Notes: generated by a model from the letters alone, not told the origin. DNA of 64,000 nucleotides from Aurantiacibacter odishensis (GCF_003605195.1 NZ_QYOS01000022.1:186001-250000), one strand, 5' to 3'; shown: positions 7,491 through 16,214, counted from the stretch's first letter. A program made the numbers and translations.

Positions 7491-9571
7491 GCTTCCTCGA
7501 AGGCCACAGGGTTGCCGTGATCGGCGACATGCAGGAACGCCCGCTGGCGCGATACCTGGCATCGCTCGGCGCCGAAATCGGCGGGCCGGTGGAGGGCGCA
7601 AGTTTCGTGATCGACGACGTTGGGCTGGAAGGCACCGCCGACTTGGCCATTCCCGATACGGCGATCCACGTCTCCGTCACTCCGTTCGGGTCGGGCGGCC
7701 CGCGTTCGCACTGGCGCGGGGGAGAGCTGGTATCCTCGGCCATGGGCGGCGCGCTGCGGCTGACAGGCGTTCCGGGCGAAAAGCCGGTGAAGGAAGCGGG
7801 CGATGCCTGCACCTTCCACGCCGACATGGTCGCTGCCGCTGGCGCGATGGCCGCGCATTTCGCGCGCGGCACGCACGGCATGGGGCAGCACGTCGACGTC
7901 TCGATCCAGCAGGTCGCCATGAGCCGCAACGTGAACGGCGTGCTCGTCTGGCAGTTCGACCGGCGCAAGCTGGATCGGGCGGGCGGCTGCATCGCCTATG
8001 GCCGGGCCAAGGTGCAGGTAATCTGGAAACTGGCCGACGGATACTGCTTCCACGCGTTGATGACGGGCCGCCTCGGCGCGCCTGCGAACAAGGCGCTGTC
8101 GGACTGGATGGACGAGACCGGGGTCGAGAACCCGATGCGCGATGTCGACTGGCTCGCCTACAACCGCTCCACCCTGCCCGAGGAAACCCGCGACCGCTGG
8201 CAGGCCGCCATGGCGCGGTTCTTCGCGCAGCGCACCAAGCACGACATCGCCACCGAAGGAAGGCGGCGCGGCATCAACGCCTGCGTCGTGAACGAACCCG
8301 CGGATGTGCTGCAGAACGAGCACCTGAAGGCGCGGCACTTCTTCGATACCCCGGATGGTTTGCCAGAGCGGTTCGCTGCGGTTCGCGATGGGGCGGCCAA
8401 GGGCGCTCCAGCCGTTCACCAGGGCAAACGGTCCGGCCCGCTGTCCGGCGTTAGAGTGCTGGATTTCGCCTGGGCGCTGGTCGGCTCGATCACCACCAAG
8501 ACGCTGGGCGACCTCGGCGCAGAAGTGGTGAAGATCGAGAGCCGCAGCCGCCCCGACCTCGCCCGCCTCGATGTTCAGGTTTCGGCCTCCAGCGCCGACA
8601 GCCTCGACGACAAGCCGTGGTTCGCCAATCTCAACACCTCGAAACGCAGCCTGACGCTCGACCTGAAGAAGCCCGCCTCGCGCGAGGTGCTGGACCCGCT
8701 GATCGACTGGGCAGACGTGGTGGTGGAGAATTTTTCGCCCGGCACGATGGCCAAGCTCGGCCTCGATTACGATAGCCTGGTAAAGCGCAATCCGGGGCTG
8801 GTGATGGTGTCAGGCAGCGTATTCGGGCAGACCGGCCCGCTGGCGAACGAATGGGGCGTCGACGGCACCGGCGGCGCACTGTCTGGCCGCACCTACCTGA
8901 CGGGCTACCCGGACGGCGAGCCGGTGATCCCCGGCGCGGTGCCCTACGGCGACGTGATCGTGCCCTTCGTCATGGCGGGCCATGTCGCTGCCGCCTTGCA
9001 GCGCCGCCGCGAAACCGGCGCGGGGTGCCACATCGATGCCTCGATGTACGAGATCTGTGTGCAGCAGATGCGCGAATTCCTGAAAGCGGCCAAGGCCGGG
9101 GAGCGGCCCCGTCGCCTCGGCAATGCGGACCCTGCAGTGTACTTCCAGGACGTGTTCCCCGCTGCGGGCGAAGACAGGTGGGTGGCGATCAGTTGCTTCA
9201 GCGAAGCCGAGCACCAGCGCCTGCTATCCATCACCGGGCCGGACATTGCCACGTGGACTTCTGCGCGCGATGACCACGCCATCGCCGAGGAACTGCAGGC
9301 CGCCGGAATTGCCGCCGGTGCCTTGCAGGACTGTGAGGACCTGCTCGATCACGACCCCCAGATCGCAGGCCGCGCCGCCATGTGGGACCTCGAGCACGCG
9401 GTGCTCGGCACCTTCGGCCATATTGCTACGCCGATGGCTTTCTCGCGAGACACGTTGGCCCCTTTCCGCGCGCCCTCGATCGGGGAACACGCGCACGAGG
9501 TGGCCCGCGAGATCGCGCGCCTTTCGCCAGCCGACATCGCGCGGCTGGAAAGCGATGGAGTTTTCAAATGA
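7487..9571 (+). CDS. Tandem two-domain CaiB/BaiF (family III) CoA-transferase-like protein
   Basis: This 694-residue protein contains two family III CoA-transferase units. Domain 1 (about 1-310) lacks much of the usual N-terminal Rossmann half and has GQHVDVSIQQ, with Gln142 where family members carry the catalytic Asp. Domain 2 (about 318-694) is complete, starting GVRVLDFAWALVG, but has IDASMYE with Glu522 at that position. DddD is a known two-domain CaiB protein that retains a catalytic Asp in one half; here neither half has it. It might act as a CoA-transferase using Glu522, or as an acyl-CoA-binding partner. Both neighbours are dehydratase-like genes, overlapping by four bases. In anaerobic Fld/Had systems a family III CoA-transferase activates the 2-hydroxyacid for the dehydratase. 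Confidence 0.85.
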   Translation: MSFLEGHRVAVIGDMQERPLARYLASLGAEIGGPVEGASFVIDDVGLEGTADLAIPDTAIHVSVTPFGSGGPRSHWRGGELVSSAMGGALRLTGVPGEKPVKEAGDACTFHADMVAAAGAMAAHFARGTHGMGQHVDVSIQQVAMSRNVNGVLVWQFDRRKLDRAGGCIAYGRAKVQVIWKLADGYCFHALMTGRLGAPANKALSDWMDETGVENPMRDVDWLAYNRSTLPEETRDRWQAAMARFFAQRTKHDIATEGRRRGINACVVNEPADVLQNEHLKARHFFDTPDGLPERFAAVRDGAAKGAPAVHQGKRSGPLSGVRVLDFAWALVGSITTKTLGDLGAEVVKIESRSRPDLARLDVQVSASSADSLDDKPWFANLNTSKRSLTLDLKKPASREVLDPLIDWADVVVENFSPGTMAKLGLDYDSLVKRNPGLVMVSGSVFGQTGPLANEWGVDGTGGALSGRTYLTGYPDGEPVIPGAVPYGDVIVPFVMAGHVAAALQRRRETGAGCHIDASMYEICVQQMREFLKAAKAGERPRRLGNADPAVYFQDVFPAAGEDRWVAISCFSEAEHQRLLSITGPDIATWTSARDDHAIAEELQAAGIAAGALQDCEDLLDHDPQIAGRAAMWDLEHAVLGTFGHIATPMAFSRDTLAPFRAPSIGEHAHEVAREIARLSPADIARLESDGVFK

Positions 9572-10854
9572 GCCAGTCCGTCAACCAGCGCAGCCGCAAG
9601 ACACTGGCCTGCACGTCCGAAGCGACGGCCTTCCAGAAGGCGTTCGGCAAGGAACTGAAACGCCGCGTCGTGGACGAGGCCGAGCCCTATGCCATCGTGC
9701 AGGCCGATACCCCGCACGAGCTGTTCCACGCGATGGACATCCCCATCATCACCAACCAGTGGTGGTCCGCCTACATCTCCGCAAAGCAGCTTTCGGGGCG
9801 CTATTTCGATGCGATGGTGAAGAAGGGCTTCCCCGCGAACAGTTGCAAGTACTGCTCGCTTGGCCTCGCCTGCACGCTGGCAGACGAGCCGGAAACGGCG
9901 CCGTGGGGCGGATTGCCCACGCCCACCGTGCTGGTGGCGCGGCTCACCTGCGATTGCATCCAGCACGTCTTCGGCCTGTGGGCGAAGGAACTGGGCAGTG
10001 AGTTCTACCCGATGGAAGCGCCCGCCTGGGAGCACAAGGAAGTGGACTGGTTCGCCCACTCGAAAGACGCGTGGGACCGGGTCTACCAGCCCGACCGTAT
10101 CGAGCAGATGGTGTCCGAGATGGAGGACCTGATCGCCCTCCTGGAAGAGCGGACCGGGCGAAAGTTCGATCCCGCGCGACTGGAACGGCTGATGGAGCGG
10201 ATCAACGAACAGGAAGGCTACATCTGGGAAGCCGCTCGCGCCATCGGCGAAGCGCGCCCCTGCCCCGTCTCCATCGCCGAACAGATGCCCAACACCATGA
10301 TTCCGCAGTGGCACCGCGGATCGGACTGGGCGGTCGCCCATGCGAAGAAGTTTCGCGACGAGGTGTTCGAGCGGATCGAGAAGGGGCTGGGAGCGTCCAG
10401 AAACGAGCGGCTGCGGCTGATGTGGATCGGTGCCGGGGTCTGGCACGATCCGGGCTTCTACCAGGCGCTGGAGGAAAAGCTGGGCGCGGTCTTCGTGTGG
10501 TCGATGTACATGCCCTTTGCCGGGCCGGCCTATATCCGCGACCTGAAGGGCGAGCCGATGGAAGCGCTGGCCAGCCGCGTCGCCTCGATGAACGAGGTGC
10601 TGCACCTGCCGCCGTGGATGAACGGCTGGATGACCTCAGAGGCGGAGCGTTGCGGCATCGATGCCGCCGTGATCCTGCTCCCGCCGGACAACCGCCTCTC
10701 GCAGTCGGGCACTAATCTCACGGCGCTGTCGCTGGAAGAGGCGGGCGTGCCGGTGCTGCGCATCGATGCCGACATGGTCGATGCCGACAACTGGGACCAC
10801 AACCGGATGGTCGGCATGGTCGATAGCTTCCTACACGAGAAAGGGCTGGCATGA
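9568..10854 (+). CDS. 2-hydroxyacyl-CoA dehydratase / benzoyl-CoA reductase family protein
   Basis: This 428-residue protein is full length for the BcrB-BcrC/HgdA-HgdB family. The conserved early region reads HELFHAMDIPIITNQWW (residues 50-66), as in HgdB/FldC-type subunits. Cysteines at 93, 96, 102, 128 and 130 (SCKYC, LAC, TCDC) and at 362 are candidate iron-sulphur ligands. Characterised members remove water from 2-hydroxyacyl-CoA, or reduce aromatic acyl-CoA, through a radical started by a separate ATP-driven activator. No activator is encoded in this window. The gene overlaps both neighbours by ATGA. With the 6612 product it probably forms a two-subunit enzyme; dehydratase versus reductase cannot be decided from sequence alone. 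Confidence 0.82.
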   Translation: MSQSVNQRSRKTLACTSEATAFQKAFGKELKRRVVDEAEPYAIVQADTPHELFHAMDIPIITNQWWSAYISAKQLSGRYFDAMVKKGFPANSCKYCSLGLACTLADEPETAPWGGLPTPTVLVARLTCDCIQHVFGLWAKELGSEFYPMEAPAWEHKEVDWFAHSKDAWDRVYQPDRIEQMVSEMEDLIALLEERTGRKFDPARLERLMERINEQEGYIWEAARAIGEARPCPVSIAEQMPNTMIPQWHRGSDWAVAHAKKFRDEVFERIEKGLGASRNERLRLMWIGAGVWHDPGFYQALEEKLGAVFVWSMYMPFAGPAYIRDLKGEPMEALASRVASMNEVLHLPPWMNGWMTSEAERCGIDAAVILLPPDNRLSQSGTNLTALSLEEAGVPVLRIDADMVDADNWDHNRMVGMVDSFLHEKGLA

Positions 10855-11879
10855 GGCTTCTCGCCCTTCTCGCCCTGCTGGTATTGGCGGCGTGCAGCCG
10901 ACCGGTACCCGAAGGCGTGACCGAGCTGACTTACGCTTCGCCCTATCCGCCCAGCCACCCGTTCAGCCGAGCCGACCAGACCTGGATCGACTTCGTCCAC
11001 GAACGCTCCGGCGGACGTATCAAGATCAAGCCGATCTGGTCCGGCGCGCTGCTTTCGGCTGACATGTCGATGACGGAGATCCGCCACGGCGTGGCCGACA
11101 TCGGCCTCATCACCCCGATCTATACGCGCGGCGGCACCCACCTGCTGCGCACCCAGACAGGCTTTTACAGCGGGGCCGATTCCATCGAATCGCAACTGGC
11201 GCTCTATCGCTGCATGGCGAAGGTAGAGCCGCAGTTCGACAAGGAGCTGGAAGGACTGAAGCTGCTCGCCCTGCAAGGCGGCGTGCTGCCCGGCATCCTG
11301 ACGAGCACCGCGAGGGTGGAAAGCCTCGCCGACCTGCAGGGCCTCAGGATCAGAGCGCCTACCGAGCTGCTGCCGGTGCTGCGCAATCTGGGGGCGGACC
11401 CGGTCGACCTGCCGATGGGCGAGGTTTACAGCGCGCTCGCAAAAGGGGTGATCGACGGCGTCGTGGCTCCGCCCGAAACGCTGCAATCGCTGCATTTCGG
11501 CGAAGTTACCGACTACTTCTACGACATTCGCATACCGCGCGGCGCCTACCCCTCCCGGGCGATGGACATGGAAGCCTGGCAATCGCTGAGCGATGCCGAG
11601 CGGGCTATCCTCGAAGAAGGCATCGGCGTGTGGGAAGCCGCCCTTGCCGAAGAAAACCGCGCCGCCGCGGCCGCGGGCGAAAAGATCGCCGCCAGCACCA
11701 TCACAATCCTGCCTGCCAGCACGCAGGACCAGCAGCAGTTCGACGACCTCTATCTGCGCGAAGGCCAGGCCAACGCGCGGGCGCTTTTCCGCGTGGGGAT
11801 AGACGGAATGACAGCCTATCGCGCCGCTCGCCAGAGCCTGGTGGAGCGCGACACAGTTCAATGCGGAGATACGAAGTGA
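10851..11879 (+). CDS. dctP: TRAP transporter substrate-binding protein DctP, predicted lipoprotein
   Basis: This 342-residue DctP-family binding protein starts with a short hydrophobic signal and an LAAC lipobox, with Cys15 as the predicted lipidated residue. The body has ELTYASPYPPSHPFSRADQTW, a 'LQGLRIR' segment and DLPMGEVYSALAKGVIDGV, all typical of DctP. It should capture a small carboxylate and pass it to DctQM (4853-6609). Its separation from dctQM by three enzyme genes is unusual, as is a lipid anchor on a Gram-negative TRAP binding protein. The Arg that commonly binds a substrate carboxylate is probably in LRIRAPTE. It overlaps the upstream gene (ATGA) and the next gene (GTGA). Confidence 0.88.
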   Translation: MRLLALLALLVLAACSRPVPEGVTELTYASPYPPSHPFSRADQTWIDFVHERSGGRIKIKPIWSGALLSADMSMTEIRHGVADIGLITPIYTRGGTHLLRTQTGFYSGADSIESQLALYRCMAKVEPQFDKELEGLKLLALQGGVLPGILTSTARVESLADLQGLRIRAPTELLPVLRNLGADPVDLPMGEVYSALAKGVIDGVVAPPETLQSLHFGEVTDYFYDIRIPRGAYPSRAMDMEAWQSLSDAERAILEEGIGVWEAALAEENRAAAAAGEKIAASTITILPASTQDQQQFDDLYLREGQANARALFRVGIDGMTAYRAARQSLVERDTVQCGDTK

Positions 11880-13036
11880 CGCACCAGCCCCTCGCAGGAG
11901 TAACCGTCGCGGATTTCAGCCACGTGATGGCCGGCCCCTTCGCCAGCCACATCCTGCGGCTGATGGGAGCCAAGGTCATCAAGATCGAATCCCCGCGCGG
12001 AGACCAGTTCCGCAATTACGGCTCGAACCGCGATTTCGACGGGATGAGCCCGGCTTTCATCGCGGCCAATGTCGGCAAGAAGAGCATCGCGCTGGACCTG
12101 AAGGACGAGAAGGACCACGAAACCGCGCGCCGCATCGTCGCTAAAAGCGACGTGTTGCTGGAGAACTTCCGCCCCGGCGTGATCGCCCGGCTGGGCCTTG
12201 GCTACGATGCCGTTCGCCAGCTGCGCGAGGACATCGTGTTCTGCTCCGTCTCCGGTTACGGGCAGGACAGCCCGCAGCGCGACTGGCCCGCGATCGACAA
12301 TATCGTGCAGGCCACCAGCGGCATGATGATGCTGAGCGGCGCGGAAGGCGACCCGCCCGTGCGCATCGGCTTCCCCATCGTCGACACGTTGACGGGGCAG
12401 ACCGCCGCCGTGGCAATCCTTGGCGCACTGTTCCAGCGGCAGCAAACCGGGAAAGGGGCCTACATCGACGTCTCGATGATCGATGCCAGCCTGTCCTTCA
12501 TGACCTCCGCGCTGACGCCCTACCTCGTCACCGGATCGCCGCTGCGCCGCCTCGGCAACACAGGTTACAGCGAGCTTCCCACCGCCGCCCTGTTCAAGAC
12601 GAAGGACGACAGGCACGTGTCGCTGGGCGTGGTGCAGGACAACCAGTTCGCCGCACTGGCGCGCAAGCTGAGGCGCGAGGACTGGCTGGCCGACGAACGC
12701 TACTCGACCGCCGACGCGCGCCGCGCCAATTTCGATGCGATGCACGCGGAGCTGGAGCAGATCTTCCTCACCCGCGCGGCAGACGAGTGGGAGCGCGAGC
12801 TGAGCGGCGAGGGCATTCCCTGTGGCAAGGTTCGCGGCGTGCACGAGGCAGCGGACCTGGGTTCGGCGGATTCGCTGCTAGACCTCGACACCGACGCATT
12901 GCCCAAGGGCTGCACGGCAACGGTGCCGAACGCCGGCTTCCGCATGGAGCCGGGCCAGCCCGGAACGCACGAGGCACCGCCGCGACTGGATGCTGACAGA
13001 GAGGAAATCCTGGCATGGCTGGACGGGAACGACTGA
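11876..13036 (+). CDS. CaiB/BaiF family III CoA-transferase
   Basis: This 386-residue protein is a complete family III CoA-transferase. It starts with LAGVTVADFSHVMAGPFASH, has the usual ALDLKDEKDHETARRIVAKSD and LLENFRPG segments, and carries GAYIDVSMID with Asp203 at the catalytic position. These enzymes move CoA between acids through a glutamyl/aspartyl anhydride mechanism. The GTG at 11876 is preferred over an in-frame ATG at 11861: it overlaps the dctP stop as GTGA and follows a GGAGA six bases upstream. As the only CoA-transferase in the cluster with an intact active site, it is the best candidate to activate the imported acid. Family sequence alone does not reveal the substrate. Confidence 0.9.
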   Translation: MTHQPLAGVTVADFSHVMAGPFASHILRLMGAKVIKIESPRGDQFRNYGSNRDFDGMSPAFIAANVGKKSIALDLKDEKDHETARRIVAKSDVLLENFRPGVIARLGLGYDAVRQLREDIVFCSVSGYGQDSPQRDWPAIDNIVQATSGMMMLSGAEGDPPVRIGFPIVDTLTGQTAAVAILGALFQRQQTGKGAYIDVSMIDASLSFMTSALTPYLVTGSPLRRLGNTGYSELPTAALFKTKDDRHVSLGVVQDNQFAALARKLRREDWLADERYSTADARRANFDAMHAELEQIFLTRAADEWERELSGEGIPCGKVRGVHEAADLGSADSLLDLDTDALPKGCTATVPNAGFRMEPGQPGTHEAPPRLDADREEILAWLDGND

Positions 13037-13038
13037 CG

Positions 13039-15666
13039 ATGGCCACACCCCTTCCCTCGCCCGCCCGGCTGGTGGCGGTCTTCGCGCTCCTGCTGGCATC
13101 GCTGGCCGCGACCTCCGCATCGGCGCAGCCCTATCCGGAATACGAACGCGAATCGCTTTACGTGCCCGTGCGCGACGGGACCCGCCTCGCGCTCAACATC
13201 TATCGCCCCGCGACCGCGGACGGCGTGGTGGACGAGCCACTGCCGGTCATCTTCGCCTTCACGCCCTACCGAGCGCGCTATTACGACGAAGACGGCGAGA
13301 TCGTGGAGCTGGCGCTGAGCGACCGGCTCGCGATGCGATCGCTAATCCGTGCTGGTTACGTGGTGGCCACTGCCGACGTACGCGGCAAGGGCGCCTCCTT
13401 CGGGGCGCGGCGCGGCTTTCTCGATCAGACCGAGGCGCAGGACGGCGCGGACCTGCTGAACTGGCTGGCGGCGCAGCCCTACACGACGGACAAGGCAGGG
13501 ATGATCGGCTGCTCCTACCTCGGCGGCTCGACAACACTGGTGGCGGGCGCAGCGCCTGAATCGCTGAAAGCCGTCTTCATCGGCGCGACCGACTGGGACA
13601 AGTACGATTTCGTGCGCCGAGGCGGCCTTACCGCGCAGTTCAACACCCGCCCGGACGAACCGCTTTCGGTCGATCTCGCCAGCGTCCCTATGGATGCAGA
13701 TCGCGACGGCGCGCTGCTGCGCGAGGCCGTGGCGCAGCACGCGGACAATACGCCGATGGCGGGGCTGTGGGCGGAAATGCCGTTCCGCGACAGCGTGTCC
13801 TCCTACACAGGCAATGCCTTCTGGGACGAAGTCGCCGTGTGGCAATATGCCGACAGGATCCGCGAGGCAGGCATTGCCACCTACTACTGGAGCAACTGGG
13901 AAGACGAGCCGACCAGCCAGGTGCTGATTGCGGCGCGCAACATGGACAGCCGCCTCCTGGTCGGCCCCGGCAGTCACTGCGTGCCCCCGCCCGGCTTCGA
14001 TTTCGTCGGCGAGATAGCGCGCTATTTCGATTACCACCTGAAGGGGATCGACGACGGATTCTCTGCCGAGCCGCCCGTCACCTACTGGGCCGATCGCGGC
14101 ACCGACCAAGGCGAATACGTGCGCGGCGTGACCATTCCCGGCACCAGCTCCACCACGCAGGCCTGGTATCTCAACGGACCTGCCGCAGATGGCGCCCTTG
14201 GTCTCTCGCCCAGCCCGCTCGATAATGGCAGTGACCGGCTGGTGGTCGACTATGACGTCGCCAACGACGACTATTTCTCCTTCTGGCCCGAAAGCCTAGC
14301 CGAGCATGGCCTTGCCTACACAAGCGAGCCATTCGACCGCGCAGCGGACCTCCTCGGCTACCCTGTCGCCCACGTGGAGCTTTCCGCCGACCGGGAGGAT
14401 GCCGACGTCTTCGTCTATCTCGAGGAACTGTCGCCGGGGGGCGAGGCCGAAGTCCTCTCGTTCGGGCGGCTGAAAATCTCACACCGTGCAACCAAACCTG
14501 CACCGTGGGACAACCTCGGACTGCCCTGGCACAGCGGGTACGAGGCCGACGTCGCCCCCCTTCCTGCCGGGGAAACGGCGCGCCTGCCGATTGCCATGAT
14601 GCCGCTGTCACATCGCGTGCAGCCGGGTTACCGGCTGCGGTTCGTGATCACTGGCGCCGATCCGCGCCAGCGCAACCTCGAAGAGGTGAAGCAGGACCCG
14701 CCGCCCGTGCTGGACATTCAGCGTGGCTGGCAATCGGGATCGCGCGTTGACCTGCCACTGCACGATGTCGAAGCGGACGCCGCGATTGAAGGGCAGATCG
14801 GTGATGCAGGCGGCAGCGGCCCCCACCCTGCAATCGCGCAGGCGCGGGAAGACGCGCCCGGATATACTATCTATCGCCCCGCTACCCTGCCGGACGAGCC
14901 CATGCCGGTCGTGCTGTGGGGCAACGGCGGATGCCGCGACAATGGCCTCAGTGCCAGCCATGCCCTGCGCGATTTCGCCAGCCACGGCTTTCTTGTGATC
15001 GCCAACGGAACGCCTCGGCGTGAACTGGACATCCTTTCCGAAGTGCCCGTCATGCCCGCAGCAGCGGGCGGACCGCGCACGCTGCCGCCCCCGTCGCAGC
15101 GCCAGCCGGACGAAACCTCCACCGCGCAGATGCTGGCGGCCCTCGACTGGGCCGCGCGCGCGAACGCCGACCCGGCCGACCCACTATACGGCAGGATCGA
15201 CACCGGGCGCGTCGCCGCCACCGGGCACAGCTGCGGTGGCCTGCAGGCGCTGTTGGCAGGCACCGATCCCCGCATCGACACCGTGATCGCCTTCGGCAGC
15301 GGGGTTTACAATCGTGGCGGCCCGGGCCTCAGCGGCGTGCAGATCGACAAGGATGCCTTGCGTAACCTGCACACGCCCGTCGCCTATATCCTTGGCGGCC
15401 CCACCGACATCGCCTTTCCCAACGGCAGCGACGATTTCGCCCGCATCGACCACGTGCCGGTGATGTTTGCCAACCTCCCTGTGGGGCACGGCGGAACGCT
15501 GATGCTGGAAGACGGGGGCGAGTGGGCACGCGCAGGTTCGGCCTGGCTCAAGTGGCAATTGCGCGGCGACCAGGAGGCCGCTGAGTTCTTCATCGGCGAG
15601 GGCTGCGTTCTCTGCAGCGCAAAGGATTGGACAGTGGAGCGAAAGCAATTTGCCTCCGAGCCTTAG
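13039..15666 (+). CDS. Exported CocE/NonD-type hydrolase fused to a second alpha/beta-hydrolase
   Basis: This 875-residue protein has a signal peptide cleaved near ASA-QP (residue 29). An X-Pro dipeptidyl-peptidase/CocE hydrolase domain contains the nucleophile GCSYLGG (Ser159), followed by a CocE C-terminal beta-sandwich (about 330-590). A second alpha/beta-hydrolase domain (about 610-860) has GHSCGG (Ser731). CocE/NonD enzymes cleave esters or acyl-amides. Typical members are 550-650 residues, so the extra C-terminal hydrolase is unusual. The gene starts two bases after the CoA-transferase stop and ends the cluster; its stop overlaps an integrase remnant on the other strand. It probably releases the transported acid from an ester or amide in the periplasm. 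I chose the ATG at 13039 because it gives a clean signal peptide. Confidence 0.85.
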   Translation: MATPLPSPARLVAVFALLLASLAATSASAQPYPEYERESLYVPVRDGTRLALNIYRPATADGVVDEPLPVIFAFTPYRARYYDEDGEIVELALSDRLAMRSLIRAGYVVATADVRGKGASFGARRGFLDQTEAQDGADLLNWLAAQPYTTDKAGMIGCSYLGGSTTLVAGAAPESLKAVFIGATDWDKYDFVRRGGLTAQFNTRPDEPLSVDLASVPMDADRDGALLREAVAQHADNTPMAGLWAEMPFRDSVSSYTGNAFWDEVAVWQYADRIREAGIATYYWSNWEDEPTSQVLIAARNMDSRLLVGPGSHCVPPPGFDFVGEIARYFDYHLKGIDDGFSAEPPVTYWADRGTDQGEYVRGVTIPGTSSTTQAWYLNGPAADGALGLSPSPLDNGSDRLVVDYDVANDDYFSFWPESLAEHGLAYTSEPFDRAADLLGYPVAHVELSADREDADVFVYLEELSPGGEAEVLSFGRLKISHRATKPAPWDNLGLPWHSGYEADVAPLPAGETARLPIAMMPLSHRVQPGYRLRFVITGADPRQRNLEEVKQDPPPVLDIQRGWQSGSRVDLPLHDVEADAAIEGQIGDAGGSGPHPAIAQAREDAPGYTIYRPATLPDEPMPVVLWGNGGCRDNGLSASHALRDFASHGFLVIANGTPRRELDILSEVPVMPAAAGGPRTLPPPSQRQPDETSTAQMLAALDWAARANADPADPLYGRIDTGRVAATGHSCGGLQALLAGTDPRIDTVIAFGSGVYNRGGPGLSGVQIDKDALRNLHTPVAYILGGPTDIAFPNGSDDFARIDHVPVMFANLPVGHGGTLMLEDGGEWARAGSAWLKWQLRGDQEAAEFFIGEGCVLCSAKDWTVERKQFASEP

Positions 15667-16106
15667 CGGAACCAAATCTGCCGCGGGCTGCCGTTCTTGT
15701 CCTTGCCAACTGTGAGTGTCCGGGTGCGCTTGTCAAAGTCTCGCGCGACAAGGCTTGCAAGCGAGCCAGGACGCAAGGGCAGGAGACATAGCGCCCTTAG
15801 GAACGGCTGCACTTCCTCGCAGGCGGTATCGATTAATCTCTTCCGCTCACCCTTGCCCAAATAAAGTTCTCGGCGCTTGTCGGCACCCTTGAACGGCTTA
15901 AACGCCTCCTGCCAGGCCGCATCAGTATTGAGGGAGCCGGGCGTTAGGAACAATCGAGCAAACCTCGTGCCACCCTCGGTCCTCTTCGATGGCCTATAAC
16001 CAAGGTAGACGCCTTGGCGCAGGCAATGCCAATGCGGCTCGTCGCCCGCTTTTGGCTTCAACCTTTCACGATCACCGATGCGGCAGCGATGAACACCGAC
16101 GGGCAT
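15663..16106 (-). pseudogene. Tyrosine-recombinase (phage-type integrase) remnant
   Basis: The 147-codon frame reads as pieces of a P4-type integrase. There is an arm-binding N-terminus (KPKAGDEPHWHCLRQGVYLGYRPSK), then an abrupt jump to W-EAF-PFKGADKRRELYL and a catalytic-domain start with the first Arg box (LLPLRPGSLASLVARDFD), ending soon after GKDKNGSPRQI. Full integrases are about 350-420 residues. A middle section and the whole C-terminal HxxR...Tyr part are missing, so it cannot be active. Its stop overlaps the stop of the hydrolase gene by a few bases, suggesting a recombination junction there. A tRNA 3'-end fragment lies just beyond its start. Confidence 0.75.
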
Positions 16107-16169
16107 CAGACGTTGATTTTATTGCCTTTTCAAGTTTTTAGAAACGGCAGATTTCCGTTGATCCCATCC

Positions 16170-16214
16170 TTCACACGGCTGGGGTCGCAAGTTCAATCCT
16201 TGCCGCGCCCACCA
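16170..16214 (+). other. tRNA 3'-end fragment, probable attachment-site remnant
   Basis: The sequence reads as the 3' part of a tRNA. A T-arm (GCAAG, loop TTCAATC, CTTGC; 16187-16203) is followed by a seven-base acceptor strand CGCGCCC, discriminator A and CCA (16212-16214). Upstream, TTCACAC flanked by CATCC and GGCTG folds as an anticodon arm with one mismatch, which would read CAC (valine). No D-arm or 5' acceptor strand GGGCGCG is present, so it is not a complete gene. Integrases of the adjacent type often use tRNA 3' ends as attachment sites, and a 3' duplicate marks the far end of the element. Confidence 0.6.

Noticed and set aside
9568-10854. Firm naming as benzoyl-CoA reductase
   Set aside because: The family covers dehydratases and reductases; the sequence does not decide, and there are no aromatic-degradation neighbours.
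15663-16106. Functional integrase
   Set aside because: The middle and the C-terminal catalytic half with the Tyr are missing.
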